20,838 nucleotides of DNA from CAYOLL01 sp964404765 [NCBI: uncultured Gemmatimonadota bacterium]. Lineage in GTDB: Bacteria; 4572-55. The position numbers were made by a program, and so were the translations under genes. Below, one piece after another: positions 13,669 through 20,838 of the stretch. Position 1 is the first letter of the stretch. Every line of letters begins with the position of its first letter. The notes beneath the pieces are model-generated. The model was not told the origin of the DNA and did not search any database. It saw nothing but the letters and a program-made list of their open reading frames with translations. The stretch lies in the NCBI GenBank assembly GCA_964404765.1, contig CAYOLL010000003.1:1-20838 (forward strand). Reading direction: 5' to 3'.

Positions 13669-13683
13669 ATCCATCTCCTATTA

Positions 13684-14016
13684 TTATAGCGGATAGCATG
13701 TTGTCAGTTTCGGAATATTTTTGCCGTGTTCAATGATCCAAGCACTACGAATCATCGCCTCTTTTCCACCCCAAGTTAGCTTGAAATCGACAAGATAGCG
13801 TTGGCCAAATGAATCGCGTCGTCCGAGTTGAACATCTTGTGTTCTGACAGCTTGCAGAAGAACATCTCGCAATTCACTGGCATCGTTGGCAGACATGCCA
13901 AGTGCGGCGGCAAACAAACGCGCTTTGTGCTTACCTTCGTCGTGTAATGGATTCAAACAGTAGTCGCGGAGTTTGCGAATATCAACGACGGCATTTTCAG
14001 CATAGGGAATTTTCAT
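13684..14016 (-). CDS. DUF6883 family protein
   Basis: This 110-residue protein has MKIPYAENAVVDIRKLRDYC, the GKHKARLFAAALGM motif, LLQAVRTQDVQLG, GQRYLVDF and a closing IRSAWIIEHG with TTCYPL; these are DUF6883 blocks. The conserved GKHKARxFAxALG segment suggests an enzyme-like pocket, and the family is suspected to act as a toxin. Its ATG overlaps the DUF433 stop (ATGA). No signal peptide. Function unproven. Confidence 0.82.
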   Translation of the reverse strand: MKIPYAENAVVDIRKLRDYCLNPLHDEGKHKARLFAAALGMSANDASELRDVLLQAVRTQDVQLGRRDSFGQRYLVDFKLTWGGKEAMIRSAWIIEHGKNIPKLTTCYPL

Positions 14017-14246
14017 GCCGCTACCGCCGTTAATTGAATATCCTCCGCTGCCACAAGGGCAATGGCATACCGAACGCAGGCCTGGATGTCTTTAACTTCC
14101 AGATCGGGATAATAATCCTCGATGATCTCATCAAAAGAACAGCCGGCGTTCAGCTGTTCCAACACGTCTTGCACGGTAATGCGTGTGCCGGCAATGCACG
14201 GCTTGCCAAAATGAATGACCGGGTTCACGGTAATTCGATCAATCAT
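14013..14246 (-). CDS. DUF433 family antitoxin-like protein
   Basis: This is a 77-residue DUF433 protein: ITVNPVIHFGKPCIAGTRIT, DVLEQLNAGCSFDEIIEDYYPDLE and a C-terminal helix. The family has a winged-helix-like fold and is usually the antitoxin before a DUF5615 PIN-like toxin. Here that partner is absent and DUF6883 follows instead with a 4-bp overlap. Start ATG 14246 has AAAGGAA seven bases upstream; an extension to 14291 would run into remnant ATPase sequence. Confidence 0.88.
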   Translation of the reverse strand: MIDRITVNPVIHFGKPCIAGTRITVQDVLEQLNAGCSFDEIIEDYYPDLEVKDIQACVRYAIALVAAEDIQLTAVAA

Positions 14247-14283
14247 ATTGCAATTCCTTTCGATAACGAGGCTGAATGGGATT

Positions 14284-14334
14284 GATTTCATCGGTCAGGG
14301 CGATGAGTCAGTCTTTCCAGAATTTTGGGGTCAT
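14284..14334 (-). pseudogene. Decayed duplicate of the ATPase 5' end
   Basis: Starting at an ATG (14332-14334) the minus strand reads MTPKFWKD, stop, LIALTDEI, matching the ATPase start MNSKFWKDRLIALTDEI. By eye about 41 of 46 bases match between 14289-14334 and 13315-13360, and similarity fades after that into a DUF433 leader. It is too short to encode a product and marks the left edge of a duplication around the DUF433-DUF6883-DUF4926 set. Confidence 0.75.
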
Positions 14335-14611
14335 GTAAAAAATACCTAATGTGATTAAGATTAAAATTTACGCAATATGGCGGCAATGAAGCCTTGCCCG
14401 ATAATCTTCTTTAATTGTATGGTCTGATCCGGTTAAAATCTACAAAAAAACGCCACAAGACGGTTAGTCTCAAAAATAAAAAATAAAAGAAGGCAATTAT
14501 TGAAAGTATAATGTAGCAATCCACAAAAAAATATTGCATTTTTTAGGATAACGCATATTTTCGTAACGTTTTATAAAAAATGGTTCAAACTTTAGCTATA
14601 AGGGTATAACC
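14335..14611. promoter_or_regulatory. AT-rich divergent intergenic region, possible tpiA promoter
   Basis: No gene is seen here. The region separates the minus-strand island from tpiA and is much more AT-rich than its flanks. A weak plus-strand pair TTGCAT (14534-14539) and TATTTT (14556-14561), 16 apart, and a TATAAA at 14572-14577 could serve tpiA. On the minus strand it must also hold the promoter for DUF433, but I see no clear hexamers. Confidence 0.35.
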
Positions 14612-15373
14612 ATGCGTAGACCAATTATTGCTGGCAACTGGAAAATGTATATGTTGACTGCAGAGGCAAAAGCACTAGCGGCCGGCATTATTAGCGATTT
14701 AACAAATAACCGACCGGATGTCGAGGTTGTCCTATGTCCGCCGCTTACCGCGACAGGCACTGTTTTGATAACATGCGCGGGAACATCTGTTGGTGTGGGC
14801 GGCCAAAACCTTCATTGGGAAAAGCAAGGCGCTTTTACCGGTGAAGTTTCCGCAGCAATGCTGAAAGATATGGGCTGTCAGTATGTGATTATCGGTCATT
14901 CAGAACGTCGCCAGTATTTTGGCGAGTCCAATGACAGCGTCAACAAGAAGCTGAAGGCGGCATTAGCCGAAGGATTGACGCCGATTGTGTGTGTAGGCGA
15001 GAAACTAGCGGAGCGCGAAGGCGGGGTTACAGAGGACATTGTACGGGAGCATACCGTTGGCGCATTTAAAGATGTAACAACCGAGAGCGCGTTGAAGACA
15101 GTCGTTGCCTATGAACCGGTTTGGGCTATCGGCACCGGCAAAACGGCTACACCGCAGCAGGCTCAGGAAGTTCATGCTTTTATCCGCAAATTGTTAAGCG
15201 AATTGTATGATCCGGCGACGGCGCAGGCTATCCGGATTCAATACGGCGGCAGCGTTAAGCCTGATAATATTGATGATCTCATGACTCAGCCCGATATTGA
15301 CGGCGCTTTAGTCGGCGGAGCAAGTTTAAAAATTGATTCATTCATGCGCATTGTGCGTTTTCAGTCAAAATAA
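14612..15373 (+). CDS. tpiA: Triose-phosphate isomerase
   Basis: This 253-residue TIM-barrel enzyme interconverts dihydroxyacetone phosphate and glyceraldehyde 3-phosphate in glycolysis. Active-site elements are N9 and K11 in AGNWKM, H96 in IIGHSERR, E168 in AYEPVWAIGTGK (the flexible phosphate loop follows), and the phosphate-binding IQYGGSVKPDN and GALVGGASL. The length is typical. ATG at 14612 has AAGGG seven bases upstream. secG begins 9 bp after the stop. The order tpiA-secG-tRNA-Leu is a conserved arrangement, known for example in Pseudomonas. Confidence 0.98.
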   Translation: MRRPIIAGNWKMYMLTAEAKALAAGIISDLTNNRPDVEVVLCPPLTATGTVLITCAGTSVGVGGQNLHWEKQGAFTGEVSAAMLKDMGCQYVIIGHSERRQYFGESNDSVNKKLKAALAEGLTPIVCVGEKLAEREGGVTEDIVREHTVGAFKDVTTESALKTVVAYEPVWAIGTGKTATPQQAQEVHAFIRKLLSELYDPATAQAIRIQYGGSVKPDNIDDLMTQPDIDGALVGGASLKIDSFMRIVRFQSK

Positions 15374-15382
15374 GGAGTCAAC

Positions 15383-15895
15383 ATGTTCGGCGTTTTCATA
15401 ACCGTTATTCATGTCATTGTTTGTTTGGGAATGATTTTAGTCATTTTATTACAAGCCGGTAAGGGCGGCGGTTTAGCCGGCTCAGTTGGCGGTATGATGT
15501 CCGGAGCCAACCTGGCGTTTGGCGGACGTGGTACAAGTGATATTTTGACGCGAGCCACGACCGTTTTCGCTGTGCTATTTATGATCCTGTCCCTGACCTT
15601 GTCGGTCTATACCCTGAAATCTTCAAGCGGAACTGAAAGTAGTAGCAAAGTGCGGGAATTGCTTAACTCACAACAGCCAACAACGGCCCAACCTTTCAAT
15701 GCAGTTAAGCCCCAAACTGAACAAATTGAAAAGAACGAACAACCGCCTGTAGTGACACCGGCCCCGACATCTTCCACCACGCCGGCTCCATCAACGGCGA
15801 CTACATCGGCCACCACGCCGCCAGCCGCCACCACGCCGGCCCCAACAACGGCGACTACCCCGGCTCCGTCTGCACCCGGTTCGTCTAATAAATAG
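15383..15895 (+). CDS. secG: Preprotein translocase subunit SecG with long tail
   Basis: SecG is the small accessory subunit of the SecYEG channel in the inner membrane. Two helices (about 3-24 and 56-77) flank the conserved loop QAGKGGGLAGSVGG and FGGRGTSDIL with LTRATTVFA, as in known SecG. At 170 residues it is longer than E. coli SecG (110): the extra about 70 residues are a Thr/Pro/Ala-rich low-complexity tail encoded by imperfect tandem repeats. The AAGGAG site (15372-15377) overlaps the tpiA stop codon, so the two are coupled. Tail function is unknown. Confidence 0.96.
   Translation: MFGVFITVIHVIVCLGMILVILLQAGKGGGLAGSVGGMMSGANLAFGGRGTSDILTRATTVFAVLFMILSLTLSVYTLKSSSGTESSSKVRELLNSQQPTTAQPFNAVKPQTEQIEKNEQPPVVTPAPTSSTTPAPSTATTSATTPPAATTPAPTTATTPAPSAPGSSNK
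15776..15870 (+). repeat. Imperfect tandem repeat in the secG tail
   Basis: Units of the type ACCACGCCGGCTCC followed by a TCAACGGCGACTAC-like block recur at about 15776-15806 and 15829-15859, with a shorter unit between. Translation is T-T-P-A-P and T-A-T-T runs. Repeat number could vary without changing the frame. Confidence 0.65.
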
Positions 15896-15905
15896 TCTTG
15901 TTTTT

Positions 15906-15991
15906 GCCGAGGTGGTGAAACTGGCAGACACACTATCTTGAGGGGGTAGCGAGCAATGCTCATACGGGTTCAAGTCCCGTCCTCGGCACCA
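15906..15991 (+). tRNA. tRNA-Leu(GAG)
   Basis: The cloverleaf is complete: acceptor stem GCCGAGG pairs with CCTCGGC (15981-15987), then discriminator A and an encoded CCA. The anticodon stem CTATC/GGTAG flanks loop TTGAGGG, giving anticodon GAG at 15940-15942, which reads CUC and CUU. The long variable arm (GAGC AAT GCTC) marks a class II tRNA such as Leu. The T arm is CGGGTTCAAGTCCCG. It starts 10 bp after secG, as leuU follows secG in E. coli. Confidence 0.97.
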
Positions 15992-15996
15992 AAGAC

Positions 15997-16040
15997 AAAG
16001 GCGGAACTTTCTTTAACCAGAAGGTTCCGCCTTTTTTTTT
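15997..16040 (+). terminator. Intrinsic terminator of tpiA-secG-tRNA unit
   Basis: AAAGGCGGAAC (15997-16007) pairs with GTTCCGCCTTT (16024-16034), extended by weaker pairs toward the loop, and is followed by an unbroken T-run to 16040. It ends plus-strand transcription and faces the convergent long gene. Confidence 0.9.
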
Positions 16041-16146
16041 GTACTCATTTGTGCGACTCTGACGCTGTCCGGATATGGCGCATCTTGTCAGGGCTAGGAA
16101 AGTTAACACCCGCTTTCCAAGTCCGGTTCTTGTGATGAAGTCACCT

Positions 16147-19100
16147 TTAAAACTCCTGGAGCGCTTGTTTCAACTGATCGGGCTGACCGCCTAATTTGCG
16201 AACTAACGCCATAATTCGCGAATCCGCGCCATGGGTATCCAGCAGCAGCAACAATTCGCCATCCTTAGAAATCGCTTTCATCAATGTTGGCTGCCCGTCG
16301 AGTTCGCTCAGAAGCATTACCTTCATTGGGTCCATCGTCCACATCATTAGAACTTGTAAAGCATCAATGCTTTCTTGATACTCTTCCGGCATTTCCTGCT
16401 CGATTTTGGCAACCTGTTCTTTGGTCAAAACACCTTCACGCTGCCACAAATCTTTCAATTTTCCTAACATTTCATGATTAAATACATCAATTTCCTGCTC
16501 AATAGCGCGGGGCGATTTTTTACCGCCATAAAGCCAGGTTTTTTGTGTCAGGTGTTGCCGAATTTTCTTTTCTTCCTCCGGATTACCGGCAGAAGCCAAT
16601 ACGATATGGGCCAAAACCAAATGGTCAAAATATTCCGTAATAAATTCAAAACGCAGTTCATCCGCAGTCTTTTCCGGCGTATCCGTCAGCATTTCCAAAC
16701 GCGGAGTGATATGGTCACGCACAAGGTTTTGATACTCAGACGGCACAGTTTGGATAGAGGCTTCCAGATAAGCGGCTACCACTTTTTTATTAAGTTCCGG
16801 TACAATCCGGTTTGCCACCCGCTCTTCTAAAGAAAAGTGCTCACTTGTATCGGCAAAGATTCGATCACGCGGGGTCAACGTCGCAATTACTTGCTGGCAT
16901 TCCTGCATAAAGAACCAACGCGCGCTTTGTTCTATACCGCCAATCTGGAGCGGATAGTTCAGAACCAGTGGTAAGTATTTAGCAAAAAGCTGTGACGGAC
17001 GTATAATATTATCGCCTAATAAAATGCAGCTCACCAGCAGGTTTCCCAGTACATGTAAATGCTTATCAAACCAGTCTTTAAAATGCTGCTCTATCACCTT
17101 GTCATGTTCACTCTCTTCTTCAAATTTAGCAAACATACTAAATATTTTGGTCATGAATGACTTCTTGACCGTTTGCTGCCAATAATCCTTCTTAATGTTT
17201 TTGTACCAACTGGTTTCCCGCATCCAGGCATACTTTTCGATAATACGGCCCTGGCTTAACATACGATACCAATTTACAAATTCATCGCGATCTTTAATAT
17301 GCTTTGCCCATTCACTAAAGGTCGGGTCACTATCATCCATGACATCCATAAAATTCCGCATTTCATGAGCCGATCCTAAATGACTCAGGATTTTTTGCAG
17401 ATTGGCCACAAGCTTTTCATGAATGGTGCGTGGCACACCAACTGCCAGCGTAATTCGCGCACATTCCTGACTGAGCGGATCTTGCAGGCTCATTAACGCA
17501 TTTTCAAATTCTTTGTGTTTTTTCAGAACATCCAGAATCTCTTGCAACCGGGTTTCAGGCGTAGCCGCGCGTTCGTTGGCAACCATCTCTTTAAGCTTGC
17601 CGCCAACAGAAATAGCCGGTTTCCATTCCAGAATTCGGTCAACAGAAGTTTTAAGACGATAGCGCGTGCTTAAGTGGCGCAGGCTCGTCGCACAGTTTTG
17701 CAGATAGCGCACACCCAGATCAGATGCAAAAACATCCTTGCGCACAGCCTCGACAATTGTATCAAAAATTAACTTTAACTTCGCTGGATCGCCTTCGACG
17801 GCCTCAATAGACATGGGTAAAATTTCGTTAACAAAAACAAAGCCGCGCTCCTCATAAAGCACAGGTTTATCACTTAAAGCAACGGTAATATCTTCCTGGC
17901 TAATCGAATCAACCGGCATAACCAAATTGAGATAATAGAGGATACCGGTCTCATCTAAAAAGAGCGGCATGGCTGAATTGTAATGGAACAAGGCCGTGAT
18001 AATATTGTTGATGCCTTCCTTCATAAAACGATTAACAATATGTTTAACGGTGCGCGATTCGGTCACTTCGCCCTTTTGCATAGTAATTTTGGACATACCG
18101 ACTTTGTGCTCGGGCGCCAGCATCTCTAATTCGGCAAATTTGATCGAAATTAGCCGGATCGCCTTGATCAGATTGTTCACGTCCTCTTCAACAGCGCCCA
18201 GACCTTTAGCCAATTCACGAATCATTGATGGAATCGAGCCCAGCCGCTTGCCAACATTGCGAATCTGACCCTTCATCTTGTCTTCAAGTTCTTCCATAAT
18301 AGCCGCTTCATCGGCATTTTTGTTGTAAATGGAAACAGCCCACTGCAAATTCTCGCGGGTTAACTCCATATCGCGCTCAAAATTCATAACAATCATAGGC
18401 GCAATCTTAATCAAAAAACGCAGGACAAAGTCTGGAAATTGTAGACTCTTTGTAGCTTCAATAATCGCATCCAAACGCTCGATGGGATGGCGCGTCAACG
18501 TAATCAGCATCAGATCCTTCAAGCCTTGTGTAATAAACTGGTCTATCTCGCCGGCATTGGGCAGAAGCCGCGTAAGTTCCGTAAACCTGGCCCGAATGAC
18601 CCGCTGCTTTGCCGGACCAATTTGCAAATCCTTCATCCGACAAATTTCATTCATAATGAGCGCCACCTGAATAACGGTAAAACGGTCAATCATTTTATGC
18701 TGAAGAACCTCCTCCAGTAAAAATGTTAACTCCGTCAAGGACCGGGGGCGATCAATATATTCTTCCAAAAGTTGCTGCATCGCGCTGTGCTCCATGTCCG
18801 GCACACCAAAAAAGCGGGCAGCGTCGTTGAATAGAAAACTATCGGCCATCGCTACGATAATCATAGTCAGACCGATTTTTTCTTCGACCAGGGCAAAGGA
18901 CAGAGGCTGATTGACCCGTAAAGGCAATCTGGCATTTAAAAACTCACCCAAATGGATACATAAATCGACATAAACGCCGACATTTTTGCTAAATTTAGTC
19001 AGCAATCGGGTCAGACGACTCAATTCAAATAACGGAAAATCCTGAGTTAAAATATACTTAATAAAGCGCTCATCGGTCCGAAAACCGATCTGGGCAAGCT

Positions 19101-20544
19101 TTAAAATGTTTCCGGCAAATTCCGGTAAATGCATAGCATATAACGCATCCAGAATAAACTGGGGCAGCTCAAATTCTTGCTGAAGCGTGGCTGGGTACAG
19201 GTTTTCGATGCCATTTTCACTGCAAATTCTGGTAGCGCCTTCGTATGCGATTTTAAGCCCGCCGTAGTTGTCTGGTAAGAGCGCCGCGCCAAGAAAACCC
19301 ATCAGATACCATTTTTCCAGACGCTTTTCTGTCGAAACGGCATCCAGTGCTGTTTTAATTTCTTTCCAAACTGACGGGGGCACAAAAATATCCCACCAGA
19401 TCATACCCAAAATGAATTTTTCAGCGTCATTTTGTAGATAAGCCGACCAATCTTCGTGTGGAATTTTGGATAAAATGTCAATCATCTTGCCGACAATTGA
19501 ATACTCTTGTTGGGTACGCTTAATATTGGTGAATTTATTTAGCTGCTTATCAGTTAACCGATGCAGGTCCTGCAAAATATCGGCGATTTGGGCCATTAAA
19601 CGTTCGGCGCCCGGTTGACTGAGGGCAATACTTTTAATAAATAAAATCATGCGATACAAGCGGCCTGGGCCGGCTAATTTCAGCTTGGAGATAAGTTTGA
19701 AAATGACATTATTGGTCTCCAGCAGGCTGTAGCCCGTATTCTTTTTGCCGGCATAAACAAAATTTGGGAAGTAGTTCTGGGCCATGTAACCCATCATGTC
19801 TTTAAATTCTTCACGCGTGCCTTCTTTCCAGCGTTTATCGTTGCCGGACGACCGCAAACCGATTTGATCGACAATCTCAATCATTACATAAATTGTATTC
19901 TTAGCTAAAGCTTCGTCGGCTTTAAAATCAAACGCGGCCAGAACGGATAAAGCTGTTTCCAAGACAGTTTGGCGGGCTTGCTTGCTTTTTTGAGAAACAA
20001 TCTGGCCCAAAAAAGGAAACAACTCAAAATCGGTAGCGCATTCAGCATAGACCAATTCGCTAACAAGATTATCGCGAAAAGCCAGCCTTTGCTCACGCGG
20101 CAAATTAAGCTCAAACCATAAAAACCATTTGGCCAGATAATTTTGGGAATAGGAGCGCACTTTAAATAAATTTGGCGCTTTCGAAAAGAGTCGATTAACT
20201 TTGGCCAGAATTTTGAAGTATTGAACCGGAGCGTTTAGAACATGCCAAAAAAAGGTAGGACGTAAATTGGGAATATCTAAGTGGCGTAATTCGTCGGGGA
20301 CTTTCTCGTCATCGCTTTCAACCGAGCCCTTGATCTGTAGATGGTCGGTTGTCCAATCTTTCAAAATCTGATGAATCTGTTTCTTTTCTTCCGGAGTCAG
20401 TGTGCGGGGCTTAATGATCACCGTGCCTGCAGCGCGCTCTTCCTCTTCCGAGAAGATTTCCACGTCTACACTGGCTTTCATCTCACTTTTAAATTCGGTA
20501 AAATCACTCTCTTCAAGCTCTAACACATTCGTTTTTTCGCTCAT
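16147..20544 (-). CDS. Large helical protein of unknown function (1465 residues)
   Basis: I do not recognise this protein. It is very long, predicted almost entirely alpha-helical, soluble, without signal peptide, clear membrane segment or nucleotide-binding motif. The N-terminal 60 residues are acidic (EIFSEEEERAAG); then basic and aromatic helices follow (FFWHVLNAPVQYFK, RSYSQNYLAKWFLWFELNLP). The pattern of repeated helices ending in L-x-x-L suggests a scaffold or solenoid. The C-terminus, GGQPDQLKQALQEF, is compact. ATG 20544 has AGGGA six bases upstream. It lies 139 bp downstream of a coiled-coil gene on the same strand and converges on the tRNA terminator. No frame breaks are seen, so it is under selection. 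Confidence 0.85.
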   Translation of the reverse strand: MSEKTNVLELEESDFTEFKSEMKASVDVEIFSEEEERAAGTVIIKPRTLTPEEKKQIHQILKDWTTDHLQIKGSVESDDEKVPDELRHLDIPNLRPTFFWHVLNAPVQYFKILAKVNRLFSKAPNLFKVRSYSQNYLAKWFLWFELNLPREQRLAFRDNLVSELVYAECATDFELFPFLGQIVSQKSKQARQTVLETALSVLAAFDFKADEALAKNTIYVMIEIVDQIGLRSSGNDKRWKEGTREEFKDMMGYMAQNYFPNFVYAGKKNTGYSLLETNNVIFKLISKLKLAGPGRLYRMILFIKSIALSQPGAERLMAQIADILQDLHRLTDKQLNKFTNIKRTQQEYSIVGKMIDILSKIPHEDWSAYLQNDAEKFILGMIWWDIFVPPSVWKEIKTALDAVSTEKRLEKWYLMGFLGAALLPDNYGGLKIAYEGATRICSENGIENLYPATLQQEFELPQFILDALYAMHLPEFAGNILKLAQIGFRTDERFIKYILTQDFPLFELSRLTRLLTKFSKNVGVYVDLCIHLGEFLNARLPLRVNQPLSFALVEEKIGLTMIIVAMADSFLFNDAARFFGVPDMEHSAMQQLLEEYIDRPRSLTELTFLLEEVLQHKMIDRFTVIQVALIMNEICRMKDLQIGPAKQRVIRARFTELTRLLPNAGEIDQFITQGLKDLMLITLTRHPIERLDAIIEATKSLQFPDFVLRFLIKIAPMIVMNFERDMELTRENLQWAVSIYNKNADEAAIMEELEDKMKGQIRNVGKRLGSIPSMIRELAKGLGAVEEDVNNLIKAIRLISIKFAELEMLAPEHKVGMSKITMQKGEVTESRTVKHIVNRFMKEGINNIITALFHYNSAMPLFLDETGILYYLNLVMPVDSISQEDITVALSDKPVLYEERGFVFVNEILPMSIEAVEGDPAKLKLIFDTIVEAVRKDVFASDLGVRYLQNCATSLRHLSTRYRLKTSVDRILEWKPAISVGGKLKEMVANERAATPETRLQEILDVLKKHKEFENALMSLQDPLSQECARITLAVGVPRTIHEKLVANLQKILSHLGSAHEMRNFMDVMDDSDPTFSEWAKHIKDRDEFVNWYRMLSQGRIIEKYAWMRETSWYKNIKKDYWQQTVKKSFMTKIFSMFAKFEEESEHDKVIEQHFKDWFDKHLHVLGNLLVSCILLGDNIIRPSQLFAKYLPLVLNYPLQIGGIEQSARWFFMQECQQVIATLTPRDRIFADTSEHFSLEERVANRIVPELNKKVVAAYLEASIQTVPSEYQNLVRDHITPRLEMLTDTPEKTADELRFEFITEYFDHLVLAHIVLASAGNPEEEKKIRQHLTQKTWLYGGKKSPRAIEQEIDVFNHEMLGKLKDLWQREGVLTKEQVAKIEQEMPEEYQESIDALQVLMMWTMDPMKVMLLSELDGQPTLMKAISKDGELLLLLDTHGADSRIMALVRKLGGQPDQLKQALQEF

Positions 20545-20683
20545 AAGACGTCCCTACAGATCAAGTTCCGTGCTTTTACTTTCGTCAATTATTCAGATTT
20601 CGCACAGATATTGACGCCTGAAACATAATTTTGTCAGATGCAAGATTCAAATTTTTAGGTGAGATTTGCGTCTGGCCGACATT

Positions 20684-20838
20684 TTAATCGGATGACGCAT
20701 TCTTGAGCCGTCCGAGCAACTCAGCAATCTGGCGGTCTTTTTCCGTCAAATCAGTTTTTAAATGTAAAACTTCTTCCTCTTTCTGCTTCAGCGCGTCCTG
20801 ATGACGGGTCAAATTACGGGCGACTTCCGACAGCTTGC
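20684..20838 (-). CDS. C-terminal end of a coiled-coil protein (partial)
   Basis: An open frame enters from the right edge of the window and ends in TAA at 20684-20686. The last 50 residues read KLSEVARNLTRHQDALKQKE, EEVLHLKTDLTEKDRQIAEL and LGRLKNASSD, with leucines and charged residues spaced as in a coiled coil. The gene's start is outside the window. It is upstream of, and on the same strand as, the 1465-residue protein, so the two may be an operon. No family can be named from this fragment. Confidence 0.7.
   Translation of the reverse strand, partial: KLSEVARNLTRHQDALKQKEEEVLHLKTDLTEKDRQIAELLGRLKNASSD

Noticed and set aside
16075-16146. Terminator for the 1465-codon gene
   Set aside because: Only a weak GGAAAG/CTTTCC stem with a 10-nt loop and no T-run is visible.
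20545-20683. Promoter of the 1465-codon gene
   Set aside because: A TTGACG is present but no acceptable -10 lies at the right distance; the gene may be read from the upstream coiled-coil gene.

Overview
The window reads as part of an uncultured, mid-GC Gram-negative-type bacterial chromosome. Core metabolism genes alternate with an accessory island, and several families of short interspersed repeats sit in the gaps and even inside genes. Such repeats, together with DUF29, DUF433, DUF2442, DUF4926 and DUF6883 genes, are common in environmental genomes of candidate phyla (Calditrichota/KSB1-like, Chloroflexota and others). I cannot assign a phylum from sequence alone.

Left part (1-6543), all genes on the minus strand: dapA and dapD (lysine/diaminopimelate synthesis, overlapping by 50 bp), a DUF29 gene with a near-consensus promoter, a formate-dehydrogenase-like molybdopterin oxidoreductase followed by its sulfurtransferase fdhD, and a YbaK-type tRNA deacylase. 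Gaps between these genes hold hairpins and imperfect inverted repeats.

Middle part (6578-14334), all minus strand: an accessory island centred on a membrane-anchored STAND/NB-ARC-like ATPase with TPR repeats. Upstream of it lie DUF433, DUF6883 and DUF4926 genes. Downstream lies a run of small modules: VapBC, BrnTA, a YoeB pair, an antitoxin plus MazF pair, a second VapBC, and DUF2442 with a remnant of DUF4160. The ATPase gene's own 3' end (about 140 bp) recurs as six copies separating these modules; usually each copy starts just after one module's last stop codon and ends at the next module's ribosome binding site. A decayed copy of the ATPase 5' end lies above DUF433. One repeat copy has replaced the C-terminal half of MazF. 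The ATPase gene is a composition mosaic (GC-rich NTPase half, AT-rich TPR half, GC-rich tail), carries at least two apparently in-frame short-repeat insertions, and has a one-base frame break before its tail. This cassette-like accumulation of toxin-antitoxin modules on duplicated ends of a STAND gene is the most notable feature of the window.

Right part (14612-20838): tpiA, secG and tRNA-Leu(GAG) on the plus strand, ending at a strong intrinsic terminator. Converging on it from the right is a very long gene (1465 codons) of unknown function, preceded by the 3' end of a coiled-coil gene.
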